Source: Oasisia sp. SBJ-2009 (lineage: Eukaryota > Annelida > Polychaeta > Sabellida > Siboglinidae). Taken from it: a stretch of DNA of 64,000 nt. Under the pieces are notes generated by a model that was given only the letters and a program-made list of their open reading frames with translations, was not told the origin of the DNA and did not search any database. Within the stretch, counting starts at the first letter, position 1, and each line of letters begins with the position of its first letter. A program made the position numbers and the translations under genes. Positions 12,480 to 25,110 of the stretch are shown here, in pieces. Where the stretch lies: positions 3,964,701 through 4,028,700 of the forward strand of contig OZ024856.1 in the NCBI GenBank assembly GCA_964017155.1. Reading direction: 5' to 3'.

Positions 12480-12979
12480 GGAGATTTACGCATATCACGT
12501 AAACTTACCGGAAATGTATTTAGCTCACGTGTTACCTTGGCATACATGAATGGACTGGAGACTAGGGCATCAACAGAGAACCGACAGGAGAAGGTCCAGC
12601 TTAGCGAAAACAACCTGGTAAGAAGAATCGTTGGAGTTAAGAGAGTTGATAAGAGAAGAATTGACGAAGTGGCAGTGGAGGTTGGAGTGAAGGAAAGGTT
12701 TAACAAGAAATTGGCGAGGAGTAGGTTGACATGGGCTGGTCATGTATATAGAATGGGAGAAGAAAAACTGGCACAGAGAGAAGATGCCCAGAAAGAGGAA
12801 GGGAAAAGGGGCGAGGAAGACCGAAATTGCGATGGGATTGCATTAAAAGAGACACAGAAAGAATGAGAGAAGAATGGAGAAAAAGAGCAAATTATGACCA
12901 ATTTCTTTGCGAAAGGGTAGAACTGGGAAGAAAAGTCTTACACAGGCATCCTTATAACCTCTGCATTTTGCGACTATGA
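12480..12979 (+). pseudogene. C-terminal fragment of a non-LTR retrotransposon ORF2
   Basis: The translation contains NNLVRRIVGVKRVDKRRIDE, then ARSRLTWAGHVYRM. After a frame change near 12805 it gives GRGRPKLRWDCIKRDTERMR, ending at a stop at 12979. This string of motifs (LRRIxGVxxxDxxR, RLxWxGHVxRM, GRPxxRWxDxIxxD) is the well-known tail downstream of the reverse transcriptase in CR1/L2/RTE-like LINEs. The frameshift and the absence of the polymerase show it is a dead fragment. Confidence 0.75.
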
Positions 12980-13583
12980 ATCAGGCAGCCAGGTCCTCCG
13001 CTCCCCTCCATTCTAATGTTCCGGGATTGGCGGGGGGCATGGCCCCCCTCTGGCTACGCCACTCATTTACTGATTTGTGTCACTGTATTCATGCCACACG
13101 TCTCCATTGCACATGTACAATACCCGCCCGGACACCATGGCCGTTCACTGCAACACATAGTATTTATGATAAGACAACATCATTACAACTGTACGCCATT
13201 TCACTAGTCACATCACCCAGGTATTTATAAGTGTTAAGGTGAGAAGTATATCACACGTGCGCGAGAATGCACTTCTTCGGTCTTCGTTATTTGTGGTCTT
13301 TGATATTTTAGCAATGCGGTATCTATAATTTAGCAATACACCCAGCGCTGAGGACAAACGCCCAAGCCAATATAATTATCTGTTCATTCAAAGATCTCGT
13401 GGGAACACAGAGCCACGCTGGGGTTCATACAGACAAGGTAGTCAGTTAGTATGCGTGTCATTCAAACATTCACCGAAACATGACTTGTTTGTACGTTGAT
13501 TTGATTGACTGCTGCAAAGTCGACCAACGAAACTATTACGACTTCAGAGAGTGAAAAAACTTTCGAAACATGGCCTCATCCTT

Positions 13584-13728
<145 letters not shown>

Positions 13729-15339
13729 GCTCCCAGCGAAATTTTTGCTACACTGAATGTTCCCGAAACCCAGACATGATTCAGCTGTTCTATCGAATCT
13801 GGTCGCAAGTAGATTTCGATGTTATAACTGTTACCTTAAGTCGGCACACCTGTGCGTTATATATGTAATATATAGCAAGCCTATTTCGGATGTTTTAAGG
13901 CAATTGTTGTAACCTGGCGCGGTTTTAGTTCAGTAGTTTACAACATATGTTTCACCTTCGTCCCCACGCCCCGCTCGAGGTGTTTGAAATGAGAAGGATC
14001 CAAATAGGAATTCGTCTCGCGGATGGCAAAAACATTTAAATAGGCTACTAACGTTGTCGGCTAGATAAAATAAGTCTGACAACAATTTGTCACTGCCTTC
14101 AGACATGCTGCGCTGTTTATGGGAGCTTCGATAATATTAATTATTTCTGTTGCATGACTTGTGTTCAACGAAATTTAGCCTCGCAGTGTTCCGCTGGTGG
14201 AATTTGTCAGTGACCCGAGGCGGTTGGAATGCGGTGCTGTCGTTCCACATTGCCCATCCATCTTACAGACGCCGCGACGTCACCAGAACATTGTCCGATG
14301 GCGTTTTTAGTCAATTTCCACTGGGGGTGCAATGTCCCGAAAACACATTTTTTTACAATGAAAAGAACACATTTTATAAGAATATAAATGTGTGAACGCA
14401 CGCATCATCGAACGCACGCACGCGCGCACGTTGTTAATCAGGTCTGATGAATACATTTTGTTATACTGAATACTTTTGCTTAGCATGACAAGCAATTCCC
14501 GTGGTCACTTAAGGAGACAGATTCAAGTAACAAACTATTATAACTCGTCTCTTAGTTCAACAGGACTACCGCTGAGTGAACCTTGCCTCACGAAAACCAA
14601 CAATTGTTTGAAAAAAGACAGTTCAGCTTAGTGATAAAACAACATTCAGAAAAACGCCGACGTTGAGAACCATTGGGCTATTGACTCGGACACAACCAAT
14701 ACACCTTAGTCACCTGAAGCGCAAGCTATTTGCTACCAGATTTTCATTGTGTGGTATGAACACTATTGTTGAGATATTTCTCACATTTCACACAAGCCGT
14801 TTCACATTTCCTAATGGTCGTAGCATGTTGATGTTCCAGCGATGATTTCTATATTGTGTTAGATTCGCTGGTGGCGGCCTGTGTCATGTGAGCTGCTTTC
14901 TTGCAAGCGATTTGACGCAATTCCTTTCTTACAGACATTCGCCTCTTTTACCTCAGTGTCCCATGGATACGGTTCACACACCCACGTTTAAAGAAATACG
15001 TTTTTTGTGTAATGTGGCTAGTCAAATTGCAATCAGGACAGCTTACCGCATGTTTCATTAAGTTGCACTCGTAACAATACAGACATGTTGATATGCCGTT
15101 CCATCTGGACATTCATATTTTCAAATTTCGTTGGTATCGGTGGGGATCGTTTTGCTCCAGAGAGGGGAATATTTACACGATGCAAGTCTGGGCAATGGGA
15201 ATATTTAACTCGACGACAACGTATGGAATTATACAGTTCACAGACACACACATCTGACCTGGATGTTCTGTTTTCAGTAATTTTCCGATGATTCGTTCAC
15301 AGTGGACATGGATGAGACAGCGCTGGACGGCGGGTACTG

Positions 15340-15435
15340 ACCAGCGCTGGACGGCGGGTGCTGACTAGGTACTGACCAGGTACTGACCAGGTACTGACTA
15401 GGTACTGAACAGGTACCGACCAGGTACTGACCAGC
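15340..15435. repeat. short tandem repeat, GGTACTGACCA unit
   Basis: About eight copies of an 11-bp unit GGTACTGACCA with variants (GACTA, GAACA), flanked by two copies of CCAGCGCTGGACGGCGGGT. Confidence 0.75.
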
Positions 15436-16312
15436 GCCAGACAATAGTCCGGATATGGTCCAATGAAATCGTCCTCGCGAGCTATGCCAGACTAGCCCTG
15501 ACGGATCCCCTACCCGAAGTGTCAAAGCGCAAATACCGGTGCCAATATGAAGACGTATAAACCTTTGCTGGGAATCGCGGGATAATGACCCGTTCGCCAA
15601 ATCGCACGAATAACTGAATAGTTTTGCCTATTCGAATAGGGGTCTATTTGATAGTAGCCCCTCTTCCCAAACATTGCATGTAACACGTACGAGCAGGGTG
15701 TCGCTAGATGTCACCCTAAGTTATCTTCACATGACGGGAGGCCAACAACACTCCTCATCTGGTGGGCGATTTTATTGGCTAAGTTTAATTCTGAGCTTTG
15801 CAAAGGGAACAGGCAGTGGTACTACGGACGTAACCAGCTGCAGCGACCCCTTACCCGGGAGGATACGTGAAGTGTAGTAACGAGAATGTGGACCGCAAAA
15901 TAAACAAGCTTGAACTTTTTCAGTCTAATTTTAAAAACATATATTTTTAAGGCCACGTTTGCCAACTTCTTATAGTTGGTGTTTATAATGAATTTATTAT
16001 GAATTTAATTTAACTAATGTTAACTAATGATAGTTTCTCAAATTATTTTAGTATCATACTTTATTATTAACTTCTTAATGTATTTTATTATTTATTTATT
16101 ATTTTATTTTTTCTATTAATTTATTGCTGATAAGTTTAGTTTATCCACTAGGATTTTTGGAAGCTTTATTTAATTATCTATTTATTATCATTTCACATTT
16201 CGTGTAGGTTTAATTGATTACGTATATTTGAGATATTTATGTTTTACAATTGTTGTATTTTATATGCCTCTGGGCGGAAGTATATTCCGGATATACGGCG
16301 CTTTCCAAATGA

Positions 16313-18058
16313 AAAGTATTATTCAAACAGCGAAGAATTACAAAAGTTAAATCATCTCTATGTGCCACAGATTTTGGTGAATTCTATGGTGATGTTATGC
16401 AAGCCTTACCAGAATGTACTGTTGAACAAACTCATGACAAACACATGGTAGAGCAATATTATAGTGATAATTGTTATTTGATGGGCACACATGAGGTACA
16501 TCAGGATCAAGTCGCCATGCTTATATCCAAACTTAGTAAAAATAAATCACCGGGACTCGATGGTATAACTGCTGAACATCTTATGTATGGCAAATCATCG
16601 TTACTGTGTTCACTGCTTGCATCACTGTACACTATTATACTATCCAGGGCATGCGTACCTACATTATTCACTACTGGTTTAATTGTTCCCATACTAAAGA
16701 AATCTACACTTAACGCGAACATTGCAAAGAATTATCGGCCAATTACTCTAAGCTCTATACATACTAAGATGGTAGAAGCACTGATCTTACCAGATACTGA
16801 TTTATCTGACACTCAGTTTGGATTCCGCGAGAACCGAGGTACAGCATTTGCATGCAACTTACTAAATGATATTACATCTTATTTTAAATCGCAAAACAGC
16901 CCTGTGTTCGTAGCCGCCCTTGATGCAGAAAAATGTTTTGACTCTATATGTCACGTGTCACTGTTTCTAAAGTTAATTCATATTTTACCTGTACATGAGT
17001 GGTTACTATTGTATAACTGGTATGATAAGCTGAATGCTGTAGTCAAGTGGAACGGTTCATATAGTAAACCGTTTGATGTGACACGTGGTACACGACAAGG
17101 AAGCGTTCTCTCGCCGTATCTGTTTAACATTTTTATTAATCAACTTTTATTAGACTTGAATAACTGTGACGCAGGCGTCAGAATAGGTGATACACTGTAC
17201 AATTCTATGGCTTACGCCGACGATATTACTCTATTCTCAACTAATGTTCAAGATCTACAGAACCTAATTGATGTATGTGATGCATATAGTAAAAGGTGGA
17301 AATTCAAATTTGGGGTTGAAAAATCGAAATGCATGATTGTTGGAAAGTGTCCGTTATACCAAGACCCAAAGTGGAGGCTTGGTGACAAATGTCTATGTAA
17401 TGAAGAATCGCTTAATATACTTGGTAACGTGTTTAATCAGGGTGGTAACAATGCCAGCCATGTCACCAACAGACTAACAAAATGCAGACAGTCATTTTAT
17501 GGGCTTGGTAATGCCGGTATGTTATACCCAGGAGCCACTCCTGGTGTTCAAGCGTATCTTTATAAATGTATATGTCAACCAACGTTAACATACGGTTTAG
17601 AGTGTATGGGCAGCACCGCCATCCAAATGCGTCGACTTGAATCTGCACAGGGTAAATTAATTAAACAAAGTCTTGGATTAAGCAAACTATCCCACAACAC
17701 AGCCTTACTTAAAGCACTAAATATTGAAAAGATCGAAGATATTGTAAATAGAAATGTTTTATCCTTGTATAGTAGAATATTTAATGTGGAAAGTCCAGCG
17801 CGTCGACTGATGCAGCACTTACTGTCTCGTTTTATATGTTATGGTGAAACGGTACCTGGAACCCTGTTGTATAAAATAGTATCTATGGGCGAGTCACCCA
17901 GTAAACGAGCCTTTAATTTAAATCAACATGTACCCCAAAGTAGTGCGACAAATGATGGTCTTGTTGACTCGATTAGACACCTTTTATTTACTGATAATTT
18001 TAACAGACCATATTCACATGAACATCTTTTAGTTCATCTCTTAACCACTGCACTCTAA
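16313..18058 (+). CDS. reverse transcriptase ORF of a 5'-truncated LINE
   Basis: The frame is open from 16313. The first ATG is at 16397, giving 553 codons to the stop at 18058. Reverse-transcriptase blocks appear in order: SPGLDGITAEHL (about residue 51), NYRPITLSS (about 113), QFGFRENRGT, then ALDAEKCFD with the catalytic Asp at about 176, GTRQGSVLSPYLFNIF (about 231), and AYADD at 272-276 with the two catalytic aspartates. The downstream LYKCICQPTLTYGLECM is the connection segment of non-LTR retrotransposons. No apurinic-type endonuclease is encoded upstream and a stop closes the frame at 16310, so the copy is 5'-truncated, as is usual for target-primed insertion. The polymerase frame is undamaged, which suggests a fairly young insertion. 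It would act in cis on its own RNA. The exact clade (Jockey/CR1/other) is undetermined. Confidence 0.85.
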   Translation, partial: KVLFKQRRITKVKSSLCATDFGEFYGDVMQALPECTVEQTHDKHMVEQYYSDNCYLMGTHEVHQDQVAMLISKLSKNKSPGLDGITAEHLMYGKSSLLCSLLASLYTIILSRACVPTLFTTGLIVPILKKSTLNANIAKNYRPITLSSIHTKMVEALILPDTDLSDTQFGFRENRGTAFACNLLNDITSYFKSQNSPVFVAALDAEKCFDSICHVSLFLKLIHILPVHEWLLLYNWYDKLNAVVKWNGSYSKPFDVTRGTRQGSVLSPYLFNIFINQLLLDLNNCDAGVRIGDTLYNSMAYADDITLFSTNVQDLQNLIDVCDAYSKRWKFKFGVEKSKCMIVGKCPLYQDPKWRLGDKCLCNEESLNILGNVFNQGGNNASHVTNRLTKCRQSFYGLGNAGMLYPGATPGVQAYLYKCICQPTLTYGLECMGSTAIQMRRLESAQGKLIKQSLGLSKLSHNTALLKALNIEKIEDIVNRNVLSLYSRIFNVESPARRLMQHLLSRFICYGETVPGTLLYKIVSMGESPSKRAFNLNQHVPQSSATNDGLVDSIRHLLFTDNFNRPYSHEHLLVHLLTTAL

Positions 18059-18275
18059 TATATTACGCGTCTCTTTATTTTAACTGATATACACAATATA
18101 CACTGAATTTTATATATTATACCATGCCACTGTATGTATTGTTGTTATTTATTTTATTTTATCAGGTTTTTATTCTCCACCGTGTGTCTTTTATATGTGA
18201 TTGCACGTATGAATATGTATGTAATGTTTCTTCTCCGGCAACGGAGGCTGAATAAATAAATTATTATATTAATAA
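18059..18275 (+). mobile_element. 3' UTR and tail of the LINE
   Basis: AT-rich sequence after the RT stop ends in GGAGGCTGAATAAATAAATT, a polyadenylation-like tail typical of LINE 3' ends. The flanking sequence changes character at about 18275. Confidence 0.5.
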
Positions 18276-18343
18276 GTTCCGGAGGTATTTCAACCTAGCA
18301 GGATGGGAATCACCTTTGTCCGTTGTTAGGACGGTTGGATAGA

Positions 18344-18345
18344 AT

Positions 18346-18439
<94 letters not shown>

Positions 18440-18450
18440 TGTGTGTGAGC
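18344..18450. repeat. (TG)n(TGCG)n microsatellite
   Basis: A TG run passes into about 16 TGCG tetranucleotides and returns to TG. Confidence 0.95.
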
Positions 18451-18722
18451 AAGGCGTGTGACAGGGATGTCGACAGTTGTCTGTCGTTAGGATGCGATTC
18501 TTGCCTCGATTGGTTTAACGGTTGATGTGTGGGCGCTAGTTCAGCTCACGAGAACACAACCTGGGTTTGAAATGGGGGCCATACGTGTCTGTGATCGTAT
18601 TAGCAAGAATTATCTCTATTATGCTACATTCCTGCATTAAGTTGTCTCTTTCAGTTGTTGCAGTATCTCATGCACTTACTCTTCTACATAATTTGCAGAA
18701 TATATATAAGTATAGTATCTGT

Positions 18723-18768
18723 TGTTTTGGAATATAGAGACTAATGGTCTGAATGTATGACTCATAGA

Positions 18769-18824
<56 letters not shown>

Positions 18825-19046
18825 TATATATATATAGTATAGTATAGTATAGTATAGTATAGTATAGTATAGTATAGTATAGTATAGTATAGTATAGTAT
18901 AGTATAGTATAGTATAGTATAGTATAGTATAGTATAGTATAGTATAGTATAGTATAGTATAGTATAGTATAGTATAGTATAGTATAGTATAGTATAGTAT
19001 ATGCTGTTTTGGAATATAGAGACTAATGGTCTGAATGTATGACTCA
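18723..19046. repeat. (TA)n plus (AGTAT)n array between perfect 42-bp direct repeats
   Basis: Bases 18723-18764 and 19005-19046 are identical (both begin TGTTTTGGAATATAGAGACT). Between them lie (AT)n at about 18768-18836 and about 33 copies of the pentanucleotide AGTAT at 18836-19001. Confidence 0.9.
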
Positions 19047-19369
19047 CGTTTGCCCAGCCACGGTTGTATAAAATATGTTGTGTCTTGAAAAAAGAAAACA
19101 AAATTGTATATTAATGACTTGACAGGTTTGATTATAATTGCAAAATGTTTTGTAAACTCCTTTAGATGCTCAAGTCAAACATATTTCGAGATGAACAGTT
19201 GGAAAGTGCAGAATGCTAGAACATTCCATGTACTGATCGCATTCTTGTATGCAGTGCTGGGTGCCTATATACAGTGTCAAATGCTGGATTGTCGCATGCA
19301 ATGTTGGGTCATTGTTTACGATATAGGATGATCGCATCCCGTTTCGTGCCGTAGGATGAGCCTATGACA

Positions 19370-19660
19370 TGCCGAGTGATCGCATGGAGTGCCGACTGAT
19401 CGCATGTAGTGCTGGGTGATCGCATGTAGTATTGGTGATTGCATACAGTGCCGTGTGATTGCATGCAATGCCGAATGATCGCATATACTTCTGTGTGATC
19501 GCATGTAGTGCTGGGTAATCGCATGCAGTGCCATGTGATTGGGTGCAGTGCCGAGTGATCGGAAGTAGTGCTGAGTGATCGCATGCAGTGTCATATGATT
19601 AGTAAGTGATCGCATGCAGGGCCATGCGATTGCATGCAGTGGCGGGTGATAGCATGCGAA
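19370..19660. repeat. minisatellite, about 19-bp TGATCGCATGCAGTGC unit
   Basis: About 15 degenerate copies of TGATCGCATGYAGTGCYG. The minus-strand frames rich in Met-Arg-Ser come from the repeat. Confidence 0.85.
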
Positions 19661-20540
19661 AGCGTAAATCGTCGATCTATCTGTGTCAGTCTACAGTGTT
19701 GGATGCATGCAGGCAGCATGGCATTCCCCCGCACGATACGACACCAATTAAGCGTCTTCCCTGCCCACGGCCAGTGTAGCGAATCATCGTAACATGGCAC
19801 CGCATTCCGGTGACACTGGGTCGACAAACTGGCCCCACAGGCACGGGGCGTTCCCACGTGGCATCCCTACCCCCTTATTCATAGGCATTCGCAGAACCTG
19901 CCCTTCACACTTCGAAATAAATACGTTGTCTTCAATTATCTTACTTATTTTATCAACCATTTACCCGTTTAAAGAATGTTTCTTTCTTGTCATAAAAAAC
20001 AACAATTCGAAAACAGTATGGTATTTGTTCCGTTTGCTTTTGAGGTAAGTAATTCAGTGATATTATACAAACAACTGTTTACTGTTATATACAGCACAGC
20101 TCGATAACGTGGTCAGAAAAATGACTGCCACGGGCGGTTCATTTAGCCGAAACTTCCAACTGCACCTTGTTAAGGTGGTGGTGGTGGGGGGGGGGGGTGG
20201 GGGTAGTACATCCACATCCAGATTCAGAAAATCGGAATCGGAAATTTATTAGACCCACATGTGTAAAAAATAATTGAAATGGTACAACATTTCAATTTTA
20301 TCAAGAATTTACAAGAATGTCCACATAATAGCAATTCGTATTTCGGTTTAGTTTGATAGATTTCAGTATTTCAGTTTGTTGTTGTTATGGGTGAATATTT
20401 GAATGTGAGCGTATTTGGAGCATGCAGAAAGTATCTTGCTTATAGAATCATATATAGTATGTGACGGATACATTGTTATATTATGATTATACTATGTTGC
20501 ATTATTACGGGTTTACGAAGATATGTTACTGTTACTGTTT
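19661..20540. other. intergenic, no gene recognised
   Basis: No coding or RNA signal. It contains a poly-G stretch (20173-20206). GGAAATTTATTAGACCCACA near 20240 could be an old LINE tail. Confidence 0.4.
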
Positions 20541-20548
20541 CTGCTTTT

Positions 20549-20576
20549 ATATATATATATATATATATATATACAT

Positions 20577-20673
<97 letters not shown>

Positions 20674-20676
20674 CAT

Positions 20677-20748
<72 letters not shown>

Positions 20749-20751
20749 TAT

Positions 20752-20825
<74 letters not shown>
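20549..20825. repeat. long (TA)n with interspersed TACATTATATATAC
   Basis: About 275 bases of TA dinucleotides, interrupted three times by ACATTATATATACA and once by TAGATATAGATA. Confidence 0.95.
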
Positions 20826-20827
<2 letters not shown>

Positions 20828-20972
20828 TGGTATTGCACTTAAATACTACAAACAAATCTTTGGTGAGCGACAAATGAACTACAGCCTGCTCCTTTGGCTG
20901 TAGTCTCGTTTCACGGACTCTCGCTCGGCTGTGTAACATCGCCGAAAAGATAGTTGAGAGCACTTGTTACAA

Positions 20973-21180
20973 CCGATAATGCAATAATCGCCCGGTAATG
21001 TAATAACTACCCGATAATGTAATAAAATCAACCGATAATGTAATAACCACCCTATAATGTAATAACATCAACCGATAATGTAATAAACCTGCTAACCGAT
21101 AATGTAATAATTTTCAACCGATAATGTAATAAACTCCTCTTGCCTGATAATGTAATAACTTTCGCCTGATAATGTAATAA
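20973..21180. repeat. ten spaced copies of CCGATAATGTAATAA
   Basis: A 15-bp motif begins at 20973, 20992, 21011, 21032, 21051, 21072, 21096, 21118, 21143 and 21165. The separating spacers are 4 to 10 bases of unrelated sequence. Seven copies are identical or differ at one base. The spacing is too short and irregular for CRISPR and the genome is eukaryotic, so transposon subterminal repeats are one possibility. Confidence 0.85.
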
Positions 21181-21653
21181 CGTACAAATTTCTCGTAGGA
21201 CTTAGTCGTTTTCGTGGATTTCATGTTGGTTTCTTGTACTTAGTCGATTTCGTCGATTTCGTCGATTTCTTCTATTTCGCAATACCACAACTTTTGCTAG
21301 CGGAATCAATTTAGATTAAATCCAATATGCTGGTTCCAATTCGGAAGTCATATTTATCCCAGCAGGTCAGGATTTTGAGTTATACATTCTCTTTCCATTT
21401 ATTAATGACGGGTTGGTGTAATACAACTGTGGGCTTCATTGATAACGAAATTGTCGGCCCAAATCCTGGTATCGATGATCTCACAAGTGTTCCCTTTCCA
21501 TGCTATAATGTCAGGGTATCGAATGCCCACAGGCGTGGGGTTTGCTGGTTCAATCCTAGTGTGAAACCCAGATGAAGAAATGGTTTCTTAAAGAATGTGT
21601 TATGTATATGTTTTAGTACGATGTTTGTAATTCTCCCGTGATGTGCTCAAGAT

Positions 21654-22470
<817 letters not shown>

Positions 22471-22612
22471 GACAAAGTTCGCATACTTTATTACATTTAT
22501 TAGTTTAAAATGTATGCAACTTAGCAACATTGTGTCAAGTTGATGTATGCGTAGGCTATAATACCTTTTTTGTAGCATAATAACAAACAGGCGGCTGCTG
22601 GGATCATGTTTG

Positions 22613-22832
22613 GACCCAAACCACTATTCCAAAATGCGGGTGTGGGTGTGAGTTTGGGTTAGGGTTTAGGATTTGGATTAGGATTAAGGCAACGATCTAT
22701 TATACAGAGACCAGTGGTAATTCATTTTATACAAGTAAAGTCTGGCCCGATCCCCCAAAGTCGGGTTTCCATTGTTATTGCCACGCAGCGGCGACAACCT
22801 CGCACCCCATTTTGGAATAGTGGTTTGGTCTA
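22613..22832. mobile_element. MITE-like element with inverted ends and telomere-like core
   Basis: AAACCACTATTCCAAAATG at 22618-22636 is perfectly inverted at 22808-22826 (CATTTTGGAATAGTGGTTT). The flanks also partly mirror. The interior includes GGGTTAGGGTTTAGGATTTG. No coding capacity, about 220 bp in all. Confidence 0.65.
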
Positions 22833-23581
22833 AATCCGCCATCCACTGGCTGCTGCACCCGTCTCCCCTTAAAAAATAAATAATAATTTTTCAGCGTAAC
22901 TGGTTTGATTCTACAGGTTATATTTTCATGTATGAATAGATAGTAGTACCATACAAAAATTTTGACACAAATAATACTAGCCTAATGTTAAGAAATTGGT
23001 AGCTGAAGTTGAGCCATTTAACATTGAAAAGGTGGCCGCATGCCAGCAGCTGGGAGCCCATGGCCGCGGCTCGGTGGTTGACAGGCTAAAAGGTCCTGCC
23101 ACCTGGCGGAGACTGAGAAGACAGTCTAGTCACTTTGTCAGCGTTTGAATGTTATTCGTGTGCGGGGCTAAACAGTGCTGCAACCTCACGGCACCTGGAT
23201 AATCCTATCATAATTTCGGCAATTTCAGCATTATAGACAACTGCAAATTTGTATTTCTGTTTATCTTTGTGTTAATATAAATTTTATTTATTTGTTCATA
23301 ATATCTTCCTATGTTTTATTGTATTTTATAGCATTGACGCATGGTAGTGAACATTTCTTATCTGATCTAATTTATTTTAATATTATTTTTAATTATATTG
23401 CTAATGCTGTGTTGAGATTGTTCTAGTAATATATGTAATAATATTATGTATGCTATATCAAAACATGAACTAAATAAGTTCAAATATTGAACGTATCGGT
23501 CTAACTATGTACCATGCATATATAGCTAATTAGCTATAGCAGATATTATTTATAACGGGCCTAAGTCTTGTGGATGACCAC

Positions 23582-25110
23582 TGTTATGAGTAGTGCTACC
23601 ACCTGGTGACCAAGCGAGGCAGTTTGAGGCGTTCTTCGATGTCAGAAGTCTTCTTTCGGTCAGCAGTGGTCTTCTAACATACTGACCGAATCATCATCTC
23701 CACAAGCTTGAGGCCAAATTTACTGGAGACGATTCATACATGTCATCAGGGAATAATGCGATGCATGAAAATGTAATTGCAACGCGTTACCGGTGGCGCA
23801 GTAGTTGCCCCTTCAACGCAAATCAAAGTCGCTCAAACAATTGTTTGAAAATTACTTTTATAGTGTATCTATGCTGTTCGTGTGATGGCCTGGGATAACG
23901 TGCGACATCAAGCACATAGTGGGGGCCTGCGACCATTGTCAAGTCCACAAACCGAGTCAAAAGAGGGAGCTACTGGTGACAAGTTGACAACTCCTACCCA
24001 CAGGACCATGACACAGAGAAGTAATGGACCTGTTTTTCTCAAGGAAAGGACTACGTGGTGGTATTGGACTACTACTGTAGGTGGATAGAAACACGACAAC
24101 TGTTGCGTGCATTGCGAAGCTGAAGGACATCTTCGTCTGGTTTTGCATCCCAACTGAGCCGGTGTCTGATAACGCTCCCCAGTTCTCGTCTTGAGAGTTC
24201 AAGTCATTTGCAGAGCAGTATGAATTTACACATGTGACGTCGAGCCGGGACCTGCGAAACGCCAACGGAGAAGCTGAGCGTGCTGTGCAAACGGCCAAAA
24301 GGATTCTCAAACAGGATGATCCTTGGTTGGGCCTGATGGTTTACAGAGACACAGTGATTGCCGCTACAGGATGCAGTCATGCACAACTAATGATGGGCCG
24401 TCACTTCCATACGACCCTGCTAACATTGTCTACTGCACTCCGGCCAAGATGGCCCAACCCGGACCTCGTGCGTCAGAAGGATTTTGACATTAAATTGTCA
24501 TATCGGCGCAACTATGATCGACACCACGGAGTACGTCCACTACCTCTACTGCCTCCAGGAAATACAGTGAAGGTCAGAACGGACAATGAGAAGAGTTGGA
24601 CGAATACAGGTGTCATAACTCATAAGCAATCGAGTCGACGCATCACGGTCATACACGGTCCAGACTGAATCTGCCGAGTATCGTAGAAACAGACGACACC
24701 TCAAAATCGTGCCGCGCTGTCACCAAAAGACACTGTCCCGTGTTCCTGTCAATCAGCCTCAACTGACAGTTGTGGAAGGACCGAGAATGCAACTGGCGAA
24801 ATGCCACTGGACCAGTCTCCAGTGTCCGCAAGTTCAGTGCTGCGTCGATCAGTGGGATCGATAATAAAACCTGCGAGACTCATTAGAGAATGACAATAAC
24901 TACTTGCAAATGGAGTATGACAATAACTACTTGCAAAAGGAGACTGTCATTTCGACTTATTAAAGAATACTGCATACAAAGGTGACATTCATTCTGTAAT
25001 TAAATTCAATAATAACTGGTTATACTGAAGAATTACATTAATTTGTAGAAAAAGAGGGCGATGTCATGAGTAGTGCTACCACCTGGCGACCAAGCGAGGC
25101 AGTTGGTCTA
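23582..25110 (+). mobile_element. decayed LTR retrotransposon (Ty3/gypsy type)
   Basis: The sequence TGTYATGAGTAGTGCTACCA, continuing with a GACCAAGCGAGGCAGTT block, occurs at about 23582 and again at about 25063. The right copy is immediately preceded by a purine tract (GTAGAAAAAGAGGGCGA), as expected for the polypurine tract and 3' LTR start. Integrase sequence lies between. The repeats stop matching after about 45 bp, so the LTRs are partial or badly diverged. Confidence 0.6.
23885..24890 (+). pseudogene. integrase remnant of the LTR retrotransposon
   Basis: Across several frames one reads the end of a zinc-binding module (ACDHCQVHKPSQKRE), a first catalytic Asp region (VMDLF and LDYYCRWIE), the second Asp in SDNAPQF, and the Glu helix in NGEAERAVQTAKRILKQDD. 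A C-terminal segment follows with NYDRHHGVRPLPLLPPG. Together these are the D,D-35-E integrase and GPF-like tail of Ty3/gypsy pol. In-frame stops (for example directly after the SDNAPQF block) and frame changes show it is inactive. Confidence 0.8.

Larger units (their letters stand above)
11803..13068. mobile_element. transposon remnant bracketed by inverted GCGTAGCC ends
   Basis: The left edge reads AGTAGCGTAGCCAAG and the right edge GGCTACGCCACT, which is its inverted form (AGTGGCGTAGCC). Adjacent sequence also mirrors (GGGGCCATCC versus GGCATGGCCCCC). The interval contains (CT)n, the assembly gap, (AC)n and a LINE tail. It may be a single element or a nest of fragments. Confidence 0.45.

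Noticed and set aside
20461..20963. Ile-Tyr-rich open frames
   Set aside because: Translation of the (TA)n tract, no other support.
20973..21180. CRISPR array
   Set aside because: Repeat 15 bp, spacers 4-10 bp and irregular, no cas genes, and a eukaryotic context with spliced genes.
22650..22690. Interstitial telomere
   Set aside because: Only one or two TTAGGG-like units, too degenerate and short. Treated as part of a small inverted-repeat element.
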